DNA of 64,000 nt from Kuschelorhynchus macadamiae (taxonomy: Eukaryota > Arthropoda > Insecta > Coleoptera > Curculionidae), in contig JAUTXW010004705.1 of assembly GCA_030620095.1 (NCBI GenBank), positions 402,001-466,000 on the forward strand, in the 5' to 3' direction. The position numbers and the translations under genes are program-made. Positions 10,557-23,867 of this stretch are shown in pieces. Under the pieces are notes generated by a model that did no database searches, was not told where the DNA came from, and saw only the letters and a list, made by a program, of their open reading frames with translations. Every line of letters starts with the position of its first letter. Position 1 is the first letter of the stretch.

Positions 10557-11816
10557 TACAGGGTGGCCCATAAGTAGCTCCGGGATTTTGAAAGTTAATA
10601 ACTTCTTTCTTTGATACTACTTTAATTTCCTTTTTTTCAGGTTTTGTAGTCAAGGATTGGGAAATTAATGATGGAAAAATTTACAATTGTAGAGCGCACC
10701 AAAATCGTGCAGTTTTATTTTGAACATCAGCATTCCATTGTTTTAACTCAACGAGCATTTCGAAGACATTTAAACGTTAGATATGCTCCCTCAGACAAAA
10801 CAATTCGTGGCTTAATTCAACGATCAGCAACAAGGTGCTGTGAGTGATCTTCCACGTGCAGGAAGACCCTGTTCAGCAAGGACAGAGGACAATGTTGAAC
10901 TTGTTCGGGAGAGTATCGAAGGAGAAGCTGTACGTCTCTACAGAGAATTTTGAAAGGTTTGAATCTTTTTCCGTACAAAGTTCAATTGGTACAGGAACTT
11001 AAACCTATCAGGAGCGTCTAGATTTTTCCAGCCGATTTCAACAATTAGCTAGAGAACAAAACGAGTTCTTGAGCAATTGATTATGTCTGATGAGGCGCAT
11101 TTTCATCTGAATAGCTTTGTCAATAAGCAGAATTGCAGGATTTGGAGTACAGAAAATCCAAGGGTGGTTCACCAGCGAGAATTACACCTACTGAAATGTA
11201 CCGTGTAGTGCGGTGTAACCTCACAAGAGATCTGCGGGACTTACTTCTTCGAAGATGAGTATGAAAATGCATTGACAGTCAACGGAGAACGGTATCGGAC
11301 TATGCTCCAAAATTTTTTATTCCCATATAAAGATAGAGAACAGGCCTGAGATTTGGTTCCAGCAAGATGGAACCACTTGCCACACTGCTAGACCAACAAT
11401 GGAACTTTTAAGGAATATGTTTGAGGAAAGAATTATCTCGCGCAGATCTGCGATTATTTGGCCTCCGCGATCCCCGGATCTTTCAGTTCCCGACTTCTTT
11501 CTATGGGGATATTTGAAAGGACGAGTGTATGTTAATAAACCTCGGACAATCCGTCAACTGCAAGAGAATATTCGAGAAGAGATAAGGGCATTGCAACCTG
11601 AAACATTAAGGTCCGTTATGGAACAAGCGGTAGAAAGAGCCCGCCTCTGTGAAGTGGAAAATGGTCGCTATTTAAAAGACGCCATTTTTCACACATAGTG
11701 TAAACCTATCTCCAGGGATTGCATTTTCGTTATAAGTACCGCCAAATAAATAATTATAAACATTAACATTGTTATTAACCTTTCAAATCCCGGAGTTACT
11801 TATGAGCCAATCTGTA
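10557..11816 (+). mobile_element. DD41D (rosa-like) mariner-superfamily element 1
   Basis: About 48-bp inverted ends: TACAGGGTGGCCCATAAGTA at the left, and its diverged complement ending ...GGCTCATAAGTA-like at 11816. TA precedes the left end. Length is 1260 bp, a normal size for mariner-type elements. It lies in the laminin intron between the two LG1 exons. Confidence 0.82.
10671..11698 (+). pseudogene. DD41D transposase 1 (frameshifted)
   Basis: It starts M-E-K-F-T-I-V-E-R-T-K at 10671 with a DUF4817-like HTH region (Q-R-A-F-R-R-H-L-N-V-R). D-E-A-H-F carries the first aspartate, Q-D-G-T-T-C-H the second, and S-V-P-D-F-F-L-W-G the third. Between the second and third I count 41 residues. The C-terminal 99 residues (11399-11698) are open. 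Upstream there are several frameshifts and stops, so it is inactive. Confidence 0.8.
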
Positions 11817-12488
11817 CTTATTTTGCAAATTACAGAAAGCAAACTTTGCAGCCGATAACAAACTGATATCGTCAAATATATTTGTGCAAAGATAGATATA
11901 CCTAATATATTTACAAGAAAAATAAATCTGATTTATGTTAAGCAACAGAGTAATTATATTGATAAAAATAATATATAATCTTAACATAATTTAAAAAACA
12001 AAGCAATTTGAACTTAGATCAAATGCCTCCTCCTATCAACTTTTGAATTGCTATAACATAAAGTTTTATTGTGGTTTACCACCATTTACCCCTTCTTATT
12101 ACCGAGCTTATTCTACAATTCGTCTCTTCACTGAGTTAATTATTAAATGTACAGTATCTTCTAAAAAGTCTAACGGATTAAAATCGGGTTTTCTTGCCGG
12201 CAAATATAGTTAAAATTGGTTTACTTAAACGGAATTTATTTTCGCAGGAAATTTAAACCATATCGACATATTTACAGGAAATGACAAAATAATTTTTAAA
12301 AAAGTTCAAAAAATCGGTTGAATGAATAGTAAGGAATTCCAAAGAAACTAATACCATAATTTAACTTATTTTAACGCTCCACATAAAAATATTTGAAAAA
12401 CATATATTTACATAAATGTTATATCAACCCGTTTTATTATGCAGCAGTATGCATGGGGATCCTGTATATTATAGTATATAATTTATAC
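11817..12488. other. Laminin intron; nothing recognised
   Basis: AT-rich, without inverted repeats or coding likeness that I could identify. Confidence 0.5.
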
Positions 12489-12739
12489 CTTTGTACGAAT
12501 AAGGTTTTTTCGGTCTTCGTTCCTCCTTCACGACCCGTTACAATTTCGACACTTTCGTCTTCAGTGTCTAAGTTTAAGATGGCCTTTCCATTTTCGATCC
12601 GTATGCTTAATCCTCCACGTCCCCAATTGAACAATAGGCAGTTTGCACATTTGAACGTGATGGCGAGACTTCTGAACACTTCGGCTTGAGAGATGGAGTA
12701 GTTCATTGAACAGTTGGACAAACCCATCGCAACATTTAT
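12489..12739 (-). CDS. wb: Laminin alpha exon: LG1, first half
   Basis: The exon begins ATA-AAT after TTGTTTTAG and reads I-N-V-A-M-G-L-S-N-C-S. Beta-sandwich strands follow (L-S-I-R-I-E-N-G-K-A-I-L-N-L). It ends CAA-AG|GTATAA in phase 2, a weaker donor than the others. LG domains bind integrins and dystroglycan in known laminins. Confidence 0.85.
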
Positions 12740-13126
12740 CTAAAACAAGAGTGAGGGTTAATTATATACATCGCCATAGCTAGATGGTGAAGGGGGTAAC
12801 GGTAGAAATTAATGAAGCATGAGCATTACGTTACGTAAGATATTACTTGCAGTATATGATGTATTTGTGATTGCAGCATAGTTTAGTGTAGTAGTCATAT
12901 GATTATTATTTTTTCGAAGATGCTATTATCGAATTTATAATAAATAAACATTTAATAAAACATTGATTATTTCAATTTTTGCCTAAAAAAAATTGCGGGT
13001 TTAAAACTCCTCCCCAGCTTTGGTTATATATAGGATGTTTTCTTTAACATATTGGTACAGTTTTATTTAAACTGTATGTTGTATATATAGTACGTCTATA
13101 AATTGTAGATAAAAATAAAATATAAA
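12740..13126. other. Laminin intron; nothing recognised
   Basis: AT-rich spacer between the LG1 acceptor and the LINE fragment. Confidence 0.5.
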
Positions 13127-14748
13127 AAAAGTTTGTATTCTGCAAGCGCCTCCATACGAAGTTCAAAAATTATTAAAATAGTCAAAATTCAACTAATTCC
13201 AATTTTAAAACATCTAATTCATTTATCTTTTAAAACAGGTATTGTTCCTAAAAAAATGAAAATATCTTGAGTTTCGCCAATATATAAAGGAGGAAATAAT
13301 ATTAATCCAAATAATTATAGACCGATACCTGTATTACCAGCTCTATCAAAAATTCTAGAAAAAGTAATGCACAATAAATTATCAAATTATTTAGAAATTA
13401 AAAATTTACTATTCAGTGGTCAATATGGGTTTCGAAAGTCGAGGGATACAGAGACTTTAGTTATTGATATTATTGCTGATATTCAGTTAAAAATTGATCA
13501 AAATAAAAAAATTTGTATCTCATCCTTAGACTTATCCAAAGCTTTTGACACAATTAATCATAATATTTTATTTATATTCAAAATTACTTAAATAGTAGGC
13601 AGCAATATGTCCAAATTGGAAATAATATTATTTCTAGGAAAGAAATATCATGTGGTGTACCTCAGGGTTCAATATTAGGAGCTATTTTATTTTTAATATA
13701 TATAAATTCAATTTCAAAATTAAAACTTAATGGAACTATAAAACTATTTGCGGATGATACAAGTATTTTTTATTTTGGAAATTATTTTTCAGAAATTAGA
13801 TACTACATTGCAGAAGATTTAACAATTATATCCAATCGGCTACAATCTCATAAACTAACTTTAAATTTTGAAAAATCTTCTTTTATGTTTATAAGCAAAA
13901 ATCATATAAGTAATCAAATGGAACCAATTAAATTCAACCAACAAAATATTTATTATAGTAAATGCATTCAATTTTTGGGACTATACGTGGATGAAAATTT
14001 AAGTTGGCGGAATCATATAGAATACCTTAGAAAAAGTATATCTCCTCTAGTAGGAATTCTATATAAAATTTGTTGTCATATACCATTAAAATTTATGAAA
14101 AATATTTATTTTGCATTAATATATTCAAAATTGCAATATTTGACTTCAGTTTGAGGATCTGCTAATTTAAAAACATTGAAACCTTTATATTGTTTACAAA
14201 ATAAAATTATTAAATGTATACATAAACTTCCTTTCCTAGAACCAGCAATAAATTTACATACAAAATTTGGCTATTTAGATACTAACCATATTTATAACAT
14301 GCATTTTCGTCCATTCAATTTTTACAAAAGATAAATTATCCAATATAGATTTAGAAAAAAGACATACTATACATAATCATGACACACGACAAACAGATAA
14401 TTAAATACAACTGATATTCGAAGCAATTTTGCAAAAAAATCTTTATTATATGGTGGTATACTAATATATAATCAACTACCAACACATTTACGCAGAATAA
14501 ACATTTTAATAAAATTTAAAAAGGAAGTAAAAAAACATTTTTTATCGAAACGTGATTTATAGAAAAAATAATTTTGGCTGTGTTAATATTATTTATTTTG
14601 TTCTTTAATTATTATTTATTTTCTTATTTAATATTATTCTTAATTGTCAGTTTGCTATAATATTATTATTGTTAGAATTCCCTGTAATGAACTTATACAG
14701 TTGGTTGGGAATGTTGAAAATAAACAAAAAAATAAATTAATAAAAAAA
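13127..14748 (+). pseudogene. Jockey-like LINE, 5'-truncated reverse transcriptase
   Basis: RT blocks in order: N-N-Y-R-P-I-P-V-L (about 13311), G-Q-Y-G-F-R-K-S, L-D-L-S-K-A-F-D-T-I-N-H, G-V-P-Q-G-S-I-L-G (about 13652), catalytic F-A-D-D-T (about 13747), then thumb F-L-G-L-Y-V-D-E-N-L-S-W. Three or more stops or frameshifts. The 3' tail ends in AGTTGGTTGGGAAT and an A-rich run near 14740, shared with the LINE at 27480, so both are one family. The endonuclease is missing (5' truncation). Confidence 0.88.
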
Positions 14749-14750
14749 AG

Positions 14751-15037
14751 ATAGTGTTCAAAAAACAGTTTTCTAAAATAATTCTTTGTTTATAGGAATA
14801 AACTTTTGGGCACAGGTTAATGCCACTAGTAAAAAACATACAAAAAATCTGTCTAACGACCAGGTAAAAGTGATTAAAGATTTGTTTTTGTTTTCTTATA
14901 TAATAGTGATAGATTACATTTCAAAATGATAGCTATAAAAACGCAGCCAGTTAGAAAAGAGACAGTTATTAAGCATTTGAACCACATGTTAATAAAAAAA
15001 TAAAATACTTAGTTTATGATGCATATTAGCACAATTA
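14751..15037. other. Laminin intron; nothing recognised
   Basis: Short AT-rich interval between LINE tail and MITE. Confidence 0.4.
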
Positions 15038-15446
15038 TACAGGCTGTAACTTTTTTCCAGGTCACGACCCCTTTGACTGCCCAAAAAAATTGTTGTAGCG
15101 ACTAGTATGTGCTTCTATAGAGCTTTCTGTTTTATTTTACAATATTTATGTTCCTTGGACTTTTTTTGATATCGTGCTGCGTTTTAAACTAATTTCGGAA
15201 AATGTCTTTAAAAAAATTGGTTGATGTTTTTTAGCCTGTAAAATTTAGATAAAAGGTTGTGATAAAAATATCAAAACTCACTATTGTTCTATATTACTAT
15301 CAAAGAAGTCTAAGGCACCTAAAAATTGCATAATAAATCAGGAAATCCGATAGAAATACCAGACTAGATCAGTGTTGCAATGTCGCAATAGCAAATTTTT
15401 TCGATAAGTCAAAGGGGTCGTGACCCAAAAAAAACTCCACCCTGTA
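15038..15446. mobile_element. MITE, 409 bp, with TA target
   Basis: Termini are TACAGGCTGTAACTTTTTTC at the left, and the complement of TACAGGGTGGAGTTTTTTTT at the right. The inner repeat is GGTCACGACCCCTTTGACT and its exact complement. TA flanks both sides (15036-15037, 15447-15448). There is no open frame, so it is a non-autonomous element mobilised by a mariner-type transposase. Confidence 0.8.
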
Positions 15447-17394
15447 TAATTTCTTTTTATGTATAATATCCATTTTCTATACGTTAATCATGGTTTATCT
15501 TGTTCTAAATTTGAATAAAATATCTCTAGAAATTCGTACATTTCTAGAAATGTACGAAGCACATCAATAAAATTACATTATTAAAATTTTAACTCATTGT
15601 ATCTCAAAAACAAAACGATTCTGGACTGATGTATAGTAAATTTCATGAAAAACGGTTCTTACTGAATGACTGCAACAAAACTGGATAGATTCCATTGTGT
15701 AGGCAGTGTAGTAAGAGACGGAACAAATAATACTGATTTGAGGTTCTAAGGAAAACAGGTAATGCTTATATTAATTTGCCCACATGAAAAAAAACTCAAA
15801 TAATACCAATTCTTAGACACTATAGTAATTATATGATAAACTGAATCTTTCCAACTACCTGGTATTATATCAATAAAATATTTTAACCAAGACTAGTTGT
15901 ACAATTTGTCATCATTTTAAAATATGTCAGATTGTCTTGTTTCCTGTTTCAGACTCATCGTTTTTACTATCAATGGTTCACTCCTAGGACTTCTACTGTT
16001 ACTGAGGCATAATCCCTTCTTTCAAAGCGATGCCGCACGACCCTTAAACTTATATGATAAGCCTGTCTAAGAGAAGTTTTCACAACTTTTACATCCTTTA
16101 GGAATCACCGTTTCACAGAGACTGGACCGTTGTTTAAAAAGTTCCCCCAGTGATGTTTCCCTGATGGTCACTGGACTGCCTCCCGAAACATCGCGAAAAA
16201 TGACACTTCTTTACCACCATTAGGGGGCCTTCGTAGAACGCGTGTTTAGCTTAGTGTTCTGAGCAGAAGTCCACATTTTTTAAAAATATTCTTAAAAATA
16301 TATATATCATTTACTTTATTACTTGAGCCTGGCGTCTTATGACTCCTGTGAAATTTCTATCTCGCTTTTCTAAAGAATGTTTGGTAAAAGGCAATTTTTG
16401 AACCATTCTTCGTAAAGTTTTGCCGTTTTTGTTCATAGTAGCTCACAGAAGAGCGTAGTGTTTGTAGAAAGCCACAAGGCATGTGGGACCCAATGGTTTT
16501 CTGATCCAGCATGTAAAATGCTTATCCTTTTCTTTTAGCTTCTGTTTTACACCTAATGGAAGAATTAGATCAACCTACGGATGATGTTTCATTCGTGTCA
16601 TTGCATACTTATAAATACTTGATGTTGTATACTTATAAATACTTGCTTTTTGTCAATTATGTGATATCTGAAGCCCATTTTAGACAAAACTCTAAAAAGG
16701 CTAATGATGCTACAGCTTATTTGGATCCTTGAGTTTCTAATATAGGTACCTGTTGGTTGCACTTCGTAGATAATGTAAACTATTTGCCTTATCAACTATA
16801 TATTTGCCCTTTGTATCTTTACGCTTTTTTTGAAGTAACAGGATTTTACACGACTCTTTTTACTGTAGTTAAAGGTATCTTAGTCAAATCACATGTTTCA
16901 TTCGCAGCAGCACTAGCGTTAAGTAAGGAACTATAAACCGTTTTTACAGTTATCCTAGCATCGACACATAAATGCTTTTTCTTCTTCATCAGTGTTTTTC
17001 CAGTCACTTTAAACAATGCTGTTTTATATGCGTACTTAATTAATTTCGTAAAATGATATTGCAATACAACTGAACACCTACCCTGAAAAATAAACACTAA
17101 CAAATTTCTCAAAAATGTATTTAAAATATAGGCAAACATTAAAAACATCTAAAACTATAGTTTTATACTTAAAAACTATTACAATCAGGCCCTCTCCACT
17201 ATTTTTCTTTGTATATTGCCAGGCTCTTGTCTACACAATGGGATCGACCTTTACATTTCTTGCGGTGAATGAATCAGAAAGATTTTTTTGTGAAATTTAC
17301 TGTACACACTTTCTTTCTTATTTCTATATGAGAAGTAAACTGCCAAATTTTTGCCGTTTGTTTAATAAACACGCCGTATATTCTAAGCACTTAC
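15447..17394. other. Laminin intron; no confident feature
   Basis: About 1.9 kb. The part 15990-16280 is less AT-rich and on the minus strand shows interrupted open stretches (S-L-R-V-V-R-H-R-F-E-R-R-D-Y-A-S), suggesting a very decayed coding remnant that I cannot name. The open frame on the minus strand at 16846-17148 has no recognisable motif. Confidence 0.4.
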
Positions 17395-17576
17395 CGATTC
17401 AGCAGCTTGCCTGGCATACAAAATCTTGTTCTGCAGATCTCTTATTTGGGACGTTACCTTGTCTAGCTTTCGTTGTCCATCTTTTATCCCACTGTCGTCA
17501 ATTTGCCGATTGTTTTCCAACAACTGAGTGACCTTCTTTATCGCATCATGCACAGACTCATTTGTTTTCTTGATTT
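17395..17576 (-). CDS. wb: Laminin alpha exon: end of coiled coil
   Basis: The exon starts AA-ATC-AAG after TCTTTCGCAG and ends GAA-TCG|GTAAGT in phase 0. It encodes the last heptads and finishes A-R-Q-A-A-E-S, the short conserved A-R-x-A-A-x-S segment that leads into LG1 in alpha chains. The overlapping plus-strand open frame at 17115-17531 is a shadow. Confidence 0.85.
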
Positions 17577-20302
17577 CTGCGAAAGAAATAGATAATTTAT
17601 ATGTCAGCTAATTATTTTGTGCAAAATAATATATTTTCAGTGTTAGCAGTACAACAGAACAAAGTCTACCTTATACCTATACGCTTTTAATTTGTATTAA
17701 AAACGTAATTTTTCTATCGTTATAGCCTTAGAGACATAGGTTTCTCATAAAATTGTTACAAGCTGATCCCAAGCATTGAAAAGTAAAACTAAAAACTATT
17801 TCAACTTTATTAGGGTTTTTTTCAGAACTTGAAGACCTCCTCCATAACATGCCTATACGTACAGAGTTTGCTTTGTTTAAGTCATATACTGAAAATATCA
17901 TATCAAAGCCAATAATAGTAAAAGTTCAGTATAATTTGATAGAACTGCAATACCTTTATAATAGAAGCAATTTTAACAAAATTATTAAATTTTAAAAATT
18001 GGGTGGTTCTTGTATTTAATACCAATTGTTTTCTCTTACCGTTAAGTTTAGATACTATGCCAAGTGAATAGTGAAGTTTCACAATTCACACGCCTATCCA
18101 TTACTACATAATGAAAGTGGGGAGATGGATTCTAGAATTAATTTGACTTAACTTTGTTTTTGACTTAAAAACTGAAAGTCAAGTGATTTTAATATACAGG
18201 TCGACCGACTAAAGCTCTGGTTCCTGTTTTTTATATATAATTTTGGGGAATACTCGTAATTCAATTCAGACCAATATTTTTTCTTGTAAAGCGGGTCGGG
18301 CTAAGACCTTATTCATTAAAATTTAATCGGGGATTTATATATAGTATATCTGGCATTTACTGTTTCTTTATATTATGTTATATAACAAGCGTAGACAGTT
18401 TTCAAACTAGAAGGTAGAGTCAAAAAATCTTCGAGTGTGAAAACTATTATTTTTATATTTATTTCTAAACACTAGTGTTCAAAAATTGCTTTTAGTTCTA
18501 GTGCAACTAGAATACTAAAACTGAGTAAGTGCTTTGATTAGTTAAAAGAAATCTTTGCTTATTTGTCTGTCGTGTTGAAAAATATTTTTTCAACACACGT
18601 GATAAAACATTTTTTCTACATTCGTTTGACAGTTACTTTCTAGCCAAGTTAATAGTCCTTTTTTTGACAGTTTTATATGTGGTCGTAGGATCATAGTTAT
18701 TTATGTATCTAGTGCAAAAAGTAAGAGTATGAAATTATCTATAACATGCCTTAAACATACTTTCGACACAACCCTTATTTATTAAATTGAAAAACAGAAA
18801 AAATATTAAAGATTTAATCATGTACTTATTTTAAACCTAGATTTCAAATCTGAGGTCACCGATTGTTGCGTTGGCATACTAATTGTAAAGCTATTTAAAA
18901 TTAAATATTTATGTGTTAATGTCAGTTAATTATGAAGTTCTGCTGTAGTTTTTACATAATTTAAAATAGAGATGTTTGATAGTGAAGGAAGTTATGAACT
19001 ATTATGGATAATACTATAATGTAAGGAATGGTGTCAACGAAAAATCATATATCAGAAAATATTGTGCAAGCCTATTTTCATGAAAAGGAGAAAGTTCTAA
19101 AACCGTCCTTATTGTGGTCAGAGTACTGTATGATAAAAGCCACGTTAGGGGTCAAAGAAAATATCGAGTCGATGGGAAATATACAATCCAGGTTGTGGAA
19201 GTTAATACTTTCGGAAAAATACCATCCGAAATAGCAAAAATACCTTCATTTGGAGAACCTACATTTATACACTGGCCCCTATTTCAGAAGGTCGTCCGAG
19301 AAGCTTCTACCTGACACCAGTGCAGATCTTTTAAGCATTTAAAACAAAGCAAATGTTGCCCATCAAATTCTAGAACAAGGAAATGATAGTGGTCGCTGGG
19401 ATTATGCAAAATGTGAATGAAAGTCACACACAGTGATGTTCAGAATTGTTCTTATTGCCAAGTTAATATTAACTTTCATTACAAAATGCGCATTTTTAAA
19501 AACATAGGACTGGGATAAACAGTCACGTTCAAAAATAGTTAAAAAGCTGTCAATTATGACATGATCGTAGAAGAACAAACATACATCTTTTAAGATTTGG
19601 TTTTCTATGACTTTTCAACATTCAATCCTTTAGCTAATATTTTAGTCCTAATCTTGTTATTAATTTCACTTCCACTGATCTTTATAGAGCAATTTTTATT
19701 TATTATTTTCAATAGATTTTATGTGTTTAAAAACATAACCTATAGTTTTCAGTTAGTGAATAATCAATTCAGCTAAAGTCGCAAAAGAAAAAAACTTTAG
19801 AGTTTCAGTGCTGTGGTATATTTGGCAAGTTGGTTCAAAATCATGGTTTCCTCCTTTAACTAGGGAAAAATAATTCCTCCCGTAAATTACCTCCGAACTT
19901 TGAATAAAATATCTTATTTAATTAATTCATTGATGTTGACAAGCGCAACCATTTAAATTTAGTAAATAAATAATAACAAATACAAAATTTTAATAAAATG
20001 TTCGGCTCAGATCTCCGAATTCTGTCATACAAGCAGGAAATAAAGGAAGGAATATTTGAGTCAAAGTTGATGTATTTCTCCATTGCCTCTTTAGTAACTG
20101 AAAAAAATGTGGGCTTTTAGTCAAAAGAGAAAGCTTCGTATCCTAAAAATGATCCAAAGTTTCCTCTTATTCCAGATGAGAGGGAGACAATGGTATATCA
20201 ACTTTACCCTTTTAAATTTCAGGTATACCTACACTTTTTGGTGTTAAGGGTTACCGTACCTATTGGATTTTGACAAGATATTATATTAATAATACTACTT
20301 AC
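17577..20302. other. Laminin intron 2.7 kb, mostly unrecognised
   Basis: Apart from the possible recombinase remnant at 19028-19320, I see only AT-rich sequence. Confidence 0.4.
19028..19320 (+). pseudogene. Possible Crypton/tyrosine-recombinase-like fragment
   Basis: The open frame reads V-L-K-P-S-L-L-W-S-E-Y-C-M-I-K-A-T-L and then Y-H-P-K. This resembles the core-binding part of insect Crypton-like recombinases (P-S-T-L-W-S-x-Y-S-M-L-K-T-T-L, Y-K-P-K-K). No catalytic part follows and the frame breaks at 19234. Recognition is from memory and weak. Confidence 0.3.
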
Positions 20303-20578
20303 CATCTTCCGACGTTGTATTTAAATAGACTTCTTTCTCCTTGAAAAGGAAACGAATTTTAATGTTCAAATCAGAAATATTTTTTTCAGTTTGTCGCATC
20401 TTGTCTATGATCCCCGAACTATTGTCTATTGCTCGGTGAAGCTTCTCCACTAAGTGCCCTTTCGAAGTCAACTGATCGTCCAAATTTAGAAGTTGCCGGT
20501 TTAAATCGTTGTTAAATTTTCCACTGTCGATAAGACTGTCTTTAAAAGAATCCAAACTTTTTTTTGTTTCCTTAAACC
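20303..20578 (-). CDS. wb: Laminin alpha exon: coiled-coil domain I
   Basis: The exon starts GG-TTT-AAG after TTTTTTAG and ends GAT-G|GTAAGT, phase 1. The helix pattern is clear (L-N-R-Q-L-L-N-L-D-D-Q-L; L-V-E-K-L-H-R-A-I). It resumes the coil across the 21.4-kb intron in correct phase. Confidence 0.82.
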
Positions 20579-21221
20579 CTAAAAAATGATATTACTTCAT
20601 TAAAACAGTTTTAATTGCAGCATTGATTACAAACTTGCAAGAACCTATAATACAATGTAAATTGCTTATCTTTATAAACTGATGCTTTTAGTATAAGAGG
20701 TCGTTACTGTTTATAAGAACACATGTTGGGATTTGGACTAACATTGCACATTGCATAAGTATTTTTATAATTTTTAATTAGTTTTTGTTAAATCCACGTT
20801 CGTTAATTCGTGATATGTAATCTAATAAATTATTTTCTCTATAATCACCAAACCTATTTATTTCAATGTTCGATTCAATGTAAAAACTTAATACGTTTAT
20901 TTGCGTTTTAAAAAATCTAATATATTAAGTATGCAAAAGCATTTTGCCGCTTTATCAAGGCTAAATCATTTTTGTAGTCAAAACAATCCGCAGAGCAAGT
21001 ATTTATGCCAATATAAGACTTTATTTAGACCTTGTCGCCGTTTTCTTGGAAAACGAGAGAGAAAAAGTGCTGGGTAAGTAGCGAGGGGAAAAGCATCCCA
21101 GACAGCATGCTATCATAGACCGCCATCGTACTCGAAGGGTGATTTTTTTTGTAATTACTAGGTGATAATTTTTGCATTTGAAGTACAACCTTCCTTTTTT
21201 ATGTAATAATTAATTTTTTTT
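20579..21221. other. Laminin intron; nothing recognised
   Basis: Start of the 21.4-kb intron. AT-rich; a GC-richer patch at 21030-21125 has no clear identity. Confidence 0.45.
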
Positions 21222-22777
21222 CGATGTAGAATTGCATAAACCTTTCGAATTTAATTGTAATACATGCTTTAATTTTAAACGAGTGAATTTCCAGTTAATA
21301 AATCGGGAGATCACGAATTTTGACTGGATCTTGGCTTTTAATAACAAATCTCTTAATGGTTGCTTGGATATTTTTCACAATAAAATGGAATCTCTTTTAA
21401 GAAAATATGTACCAACGTATTTAAAAAATAAATATTTTCCATTTTTTTATTCCCAGCCTACAACAAGAGCTGTGAAGGAAAAAAATCGAATTCATAAAAA
21501 GTGGAGTAAATTCAAAAATGTTAATGATTATAATTTATTTAAAACGTTAAAGGCAAGGTGCAAAACCTTAATTAAAATCGACTTTAATAAATATATCAGG
21601 TTACTAGAAGACGATTTAATTAATAATCCAAAAAGATTTTGGAACTATGCTTCTTCCAAAAAACAGTTTGTTAGTAAGATACCCAGCGAGATGCATTGGG
21701 GTGACAAGTATGTTAGAGGTGGCTCCGATATAGCCGATTTATTCGGGACATACTTTGAGAGTGTTTTCGTGCCTGAGAGTTATTAATTTAATCAATTACC
21801 TAATATGGTAAATAATTTCAATTTGCAAACTGTTGTCTTAACAGAAAATAAAGTTTTAGAGGCATTGCACGCACTAACTCTAAAAAATGCGCTGGTCCAG
21901 ATAACTTGCCGGCATTTTTATTAAAACATGTGCTAATTCTTTATATATACCTTTAACGTATACTTTTAATGCTTTTCAACTACTCTCTTAAAGTGGCTGA
22001 ATTCCCGGATATAAGTCGAATGCGGTCTTATCGTGCGGGTCCAAAGGTTACCGACATTATGAATTAAATCAGAAAACACAGTGAATATCAAAATGTTGTG
22101 TGATTCTTTTATCGAGCTATTAAATCTCAATGGGCTATTTACAAATATACAGGGAGAATGAAAATAGTTTTTTTTTTATTAAATTAATATTAATATTATT
22201 TTATATATTAAATGCCGAGGGACTAAATAAGAAAATTCGCTAAATATGTATTTGGTTAAAATGTTTTCGTTGGCAAAAACAAAAATACACAAAATGGCAA
22301 GCGCCTTAATAGAGTCGGAAGGCGGTTCGAATCAGTGGAACAATCAGGATATGTTATGTTTATACAGCCACTTAATGAAAGTGAAATTTTTTTATCAATC
22401 ACCAAAAATTATGAGCCCCGCTTGACCTAAAAATCTAACCACTTATACAGTGTCATTAATTTAAATGCGGGCCACCCCTGCACAAAGAAAAATTGGTTTT
22501 TTTTTGTATTGTGATAACAAAAAAAATTTATTTTGCAAAAATATTATACACTTTTGTTAAACACACAAGATAATTAGTTATTACTTCCCTCGTGAGATTT
22601 TTTCAGATCTTTACTTTTAAGGGTTCCTAGATGTCGGAAAACACGTTTTCTCAATTCCGTCTGTCTGTAGGTATGTCAGTCCGTCAGTCTGTCTGTTCGC
22701 GGCATAGCTAAAAAACTACTTATCCGATTTTCTTCAAAGTCTAAAATTAAGAAACATGCATGCGAAAAATACAGGCT

Positions 22778-23292
<515 letters not shown>

Positions 23293-23867
23293 TAGCCTGT
23301 ATTTTTCGTTAGCCCCTAGTTTCTGGTAAAGCTATTTTACCGATTTTTATATATCAAATTTTGTCTTATACTTAATAAAAAAATTTACTTATTTTAAACA
23401 CGCTTTGAAATTGGAACAAGTATTCTACAATTATTTATTTATTGCCTACAAAATTAGAAATGTACTAAAAAAGTAAGCAAAAAAATGGTGTCAAATCTAA
23501 TAAAAAAATTTTTAAATTAAAATTCACTGGCTAATATCCAGATGCCAGTGGCAAAAGCTCTGAGAATCGGTATAAGGAATGTACACGAAAAAATCCAAAG
23601 GCAAAAGACTTAAGTAAAAATGCAAAAATGGATATTCATAATGCAATTTATGATTTATACACGTCAAAGACTAATATAATCCCTCAGAAACTTTTTAATA
23701 TTATAGACTAAAAAATATCATCATCACTTAAAAAGTCCTCATCTTCTGAGTCATCCTCAAATGGCGCAATGATCATTGGTGCTATTTCGACATCTAGAAC
23801 TCGTTCTCGATTCCACCAATCCCATATTAATTTTGTCCGTATGTTCCACAGATTTCTTCCAGTACTC

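Noticed and set aside
12393..12689. Plus-strand open frame opposite an LG1 exon
   Set aside because: Shadow of the minus-strand laminin exon 12489-12739, which has splice sites and domain match.
17115..17531. 138-codon plus-strand frame
   Set aside because: Overlaps the laminin coil exon in antisense; no motif or codon signal of its own.
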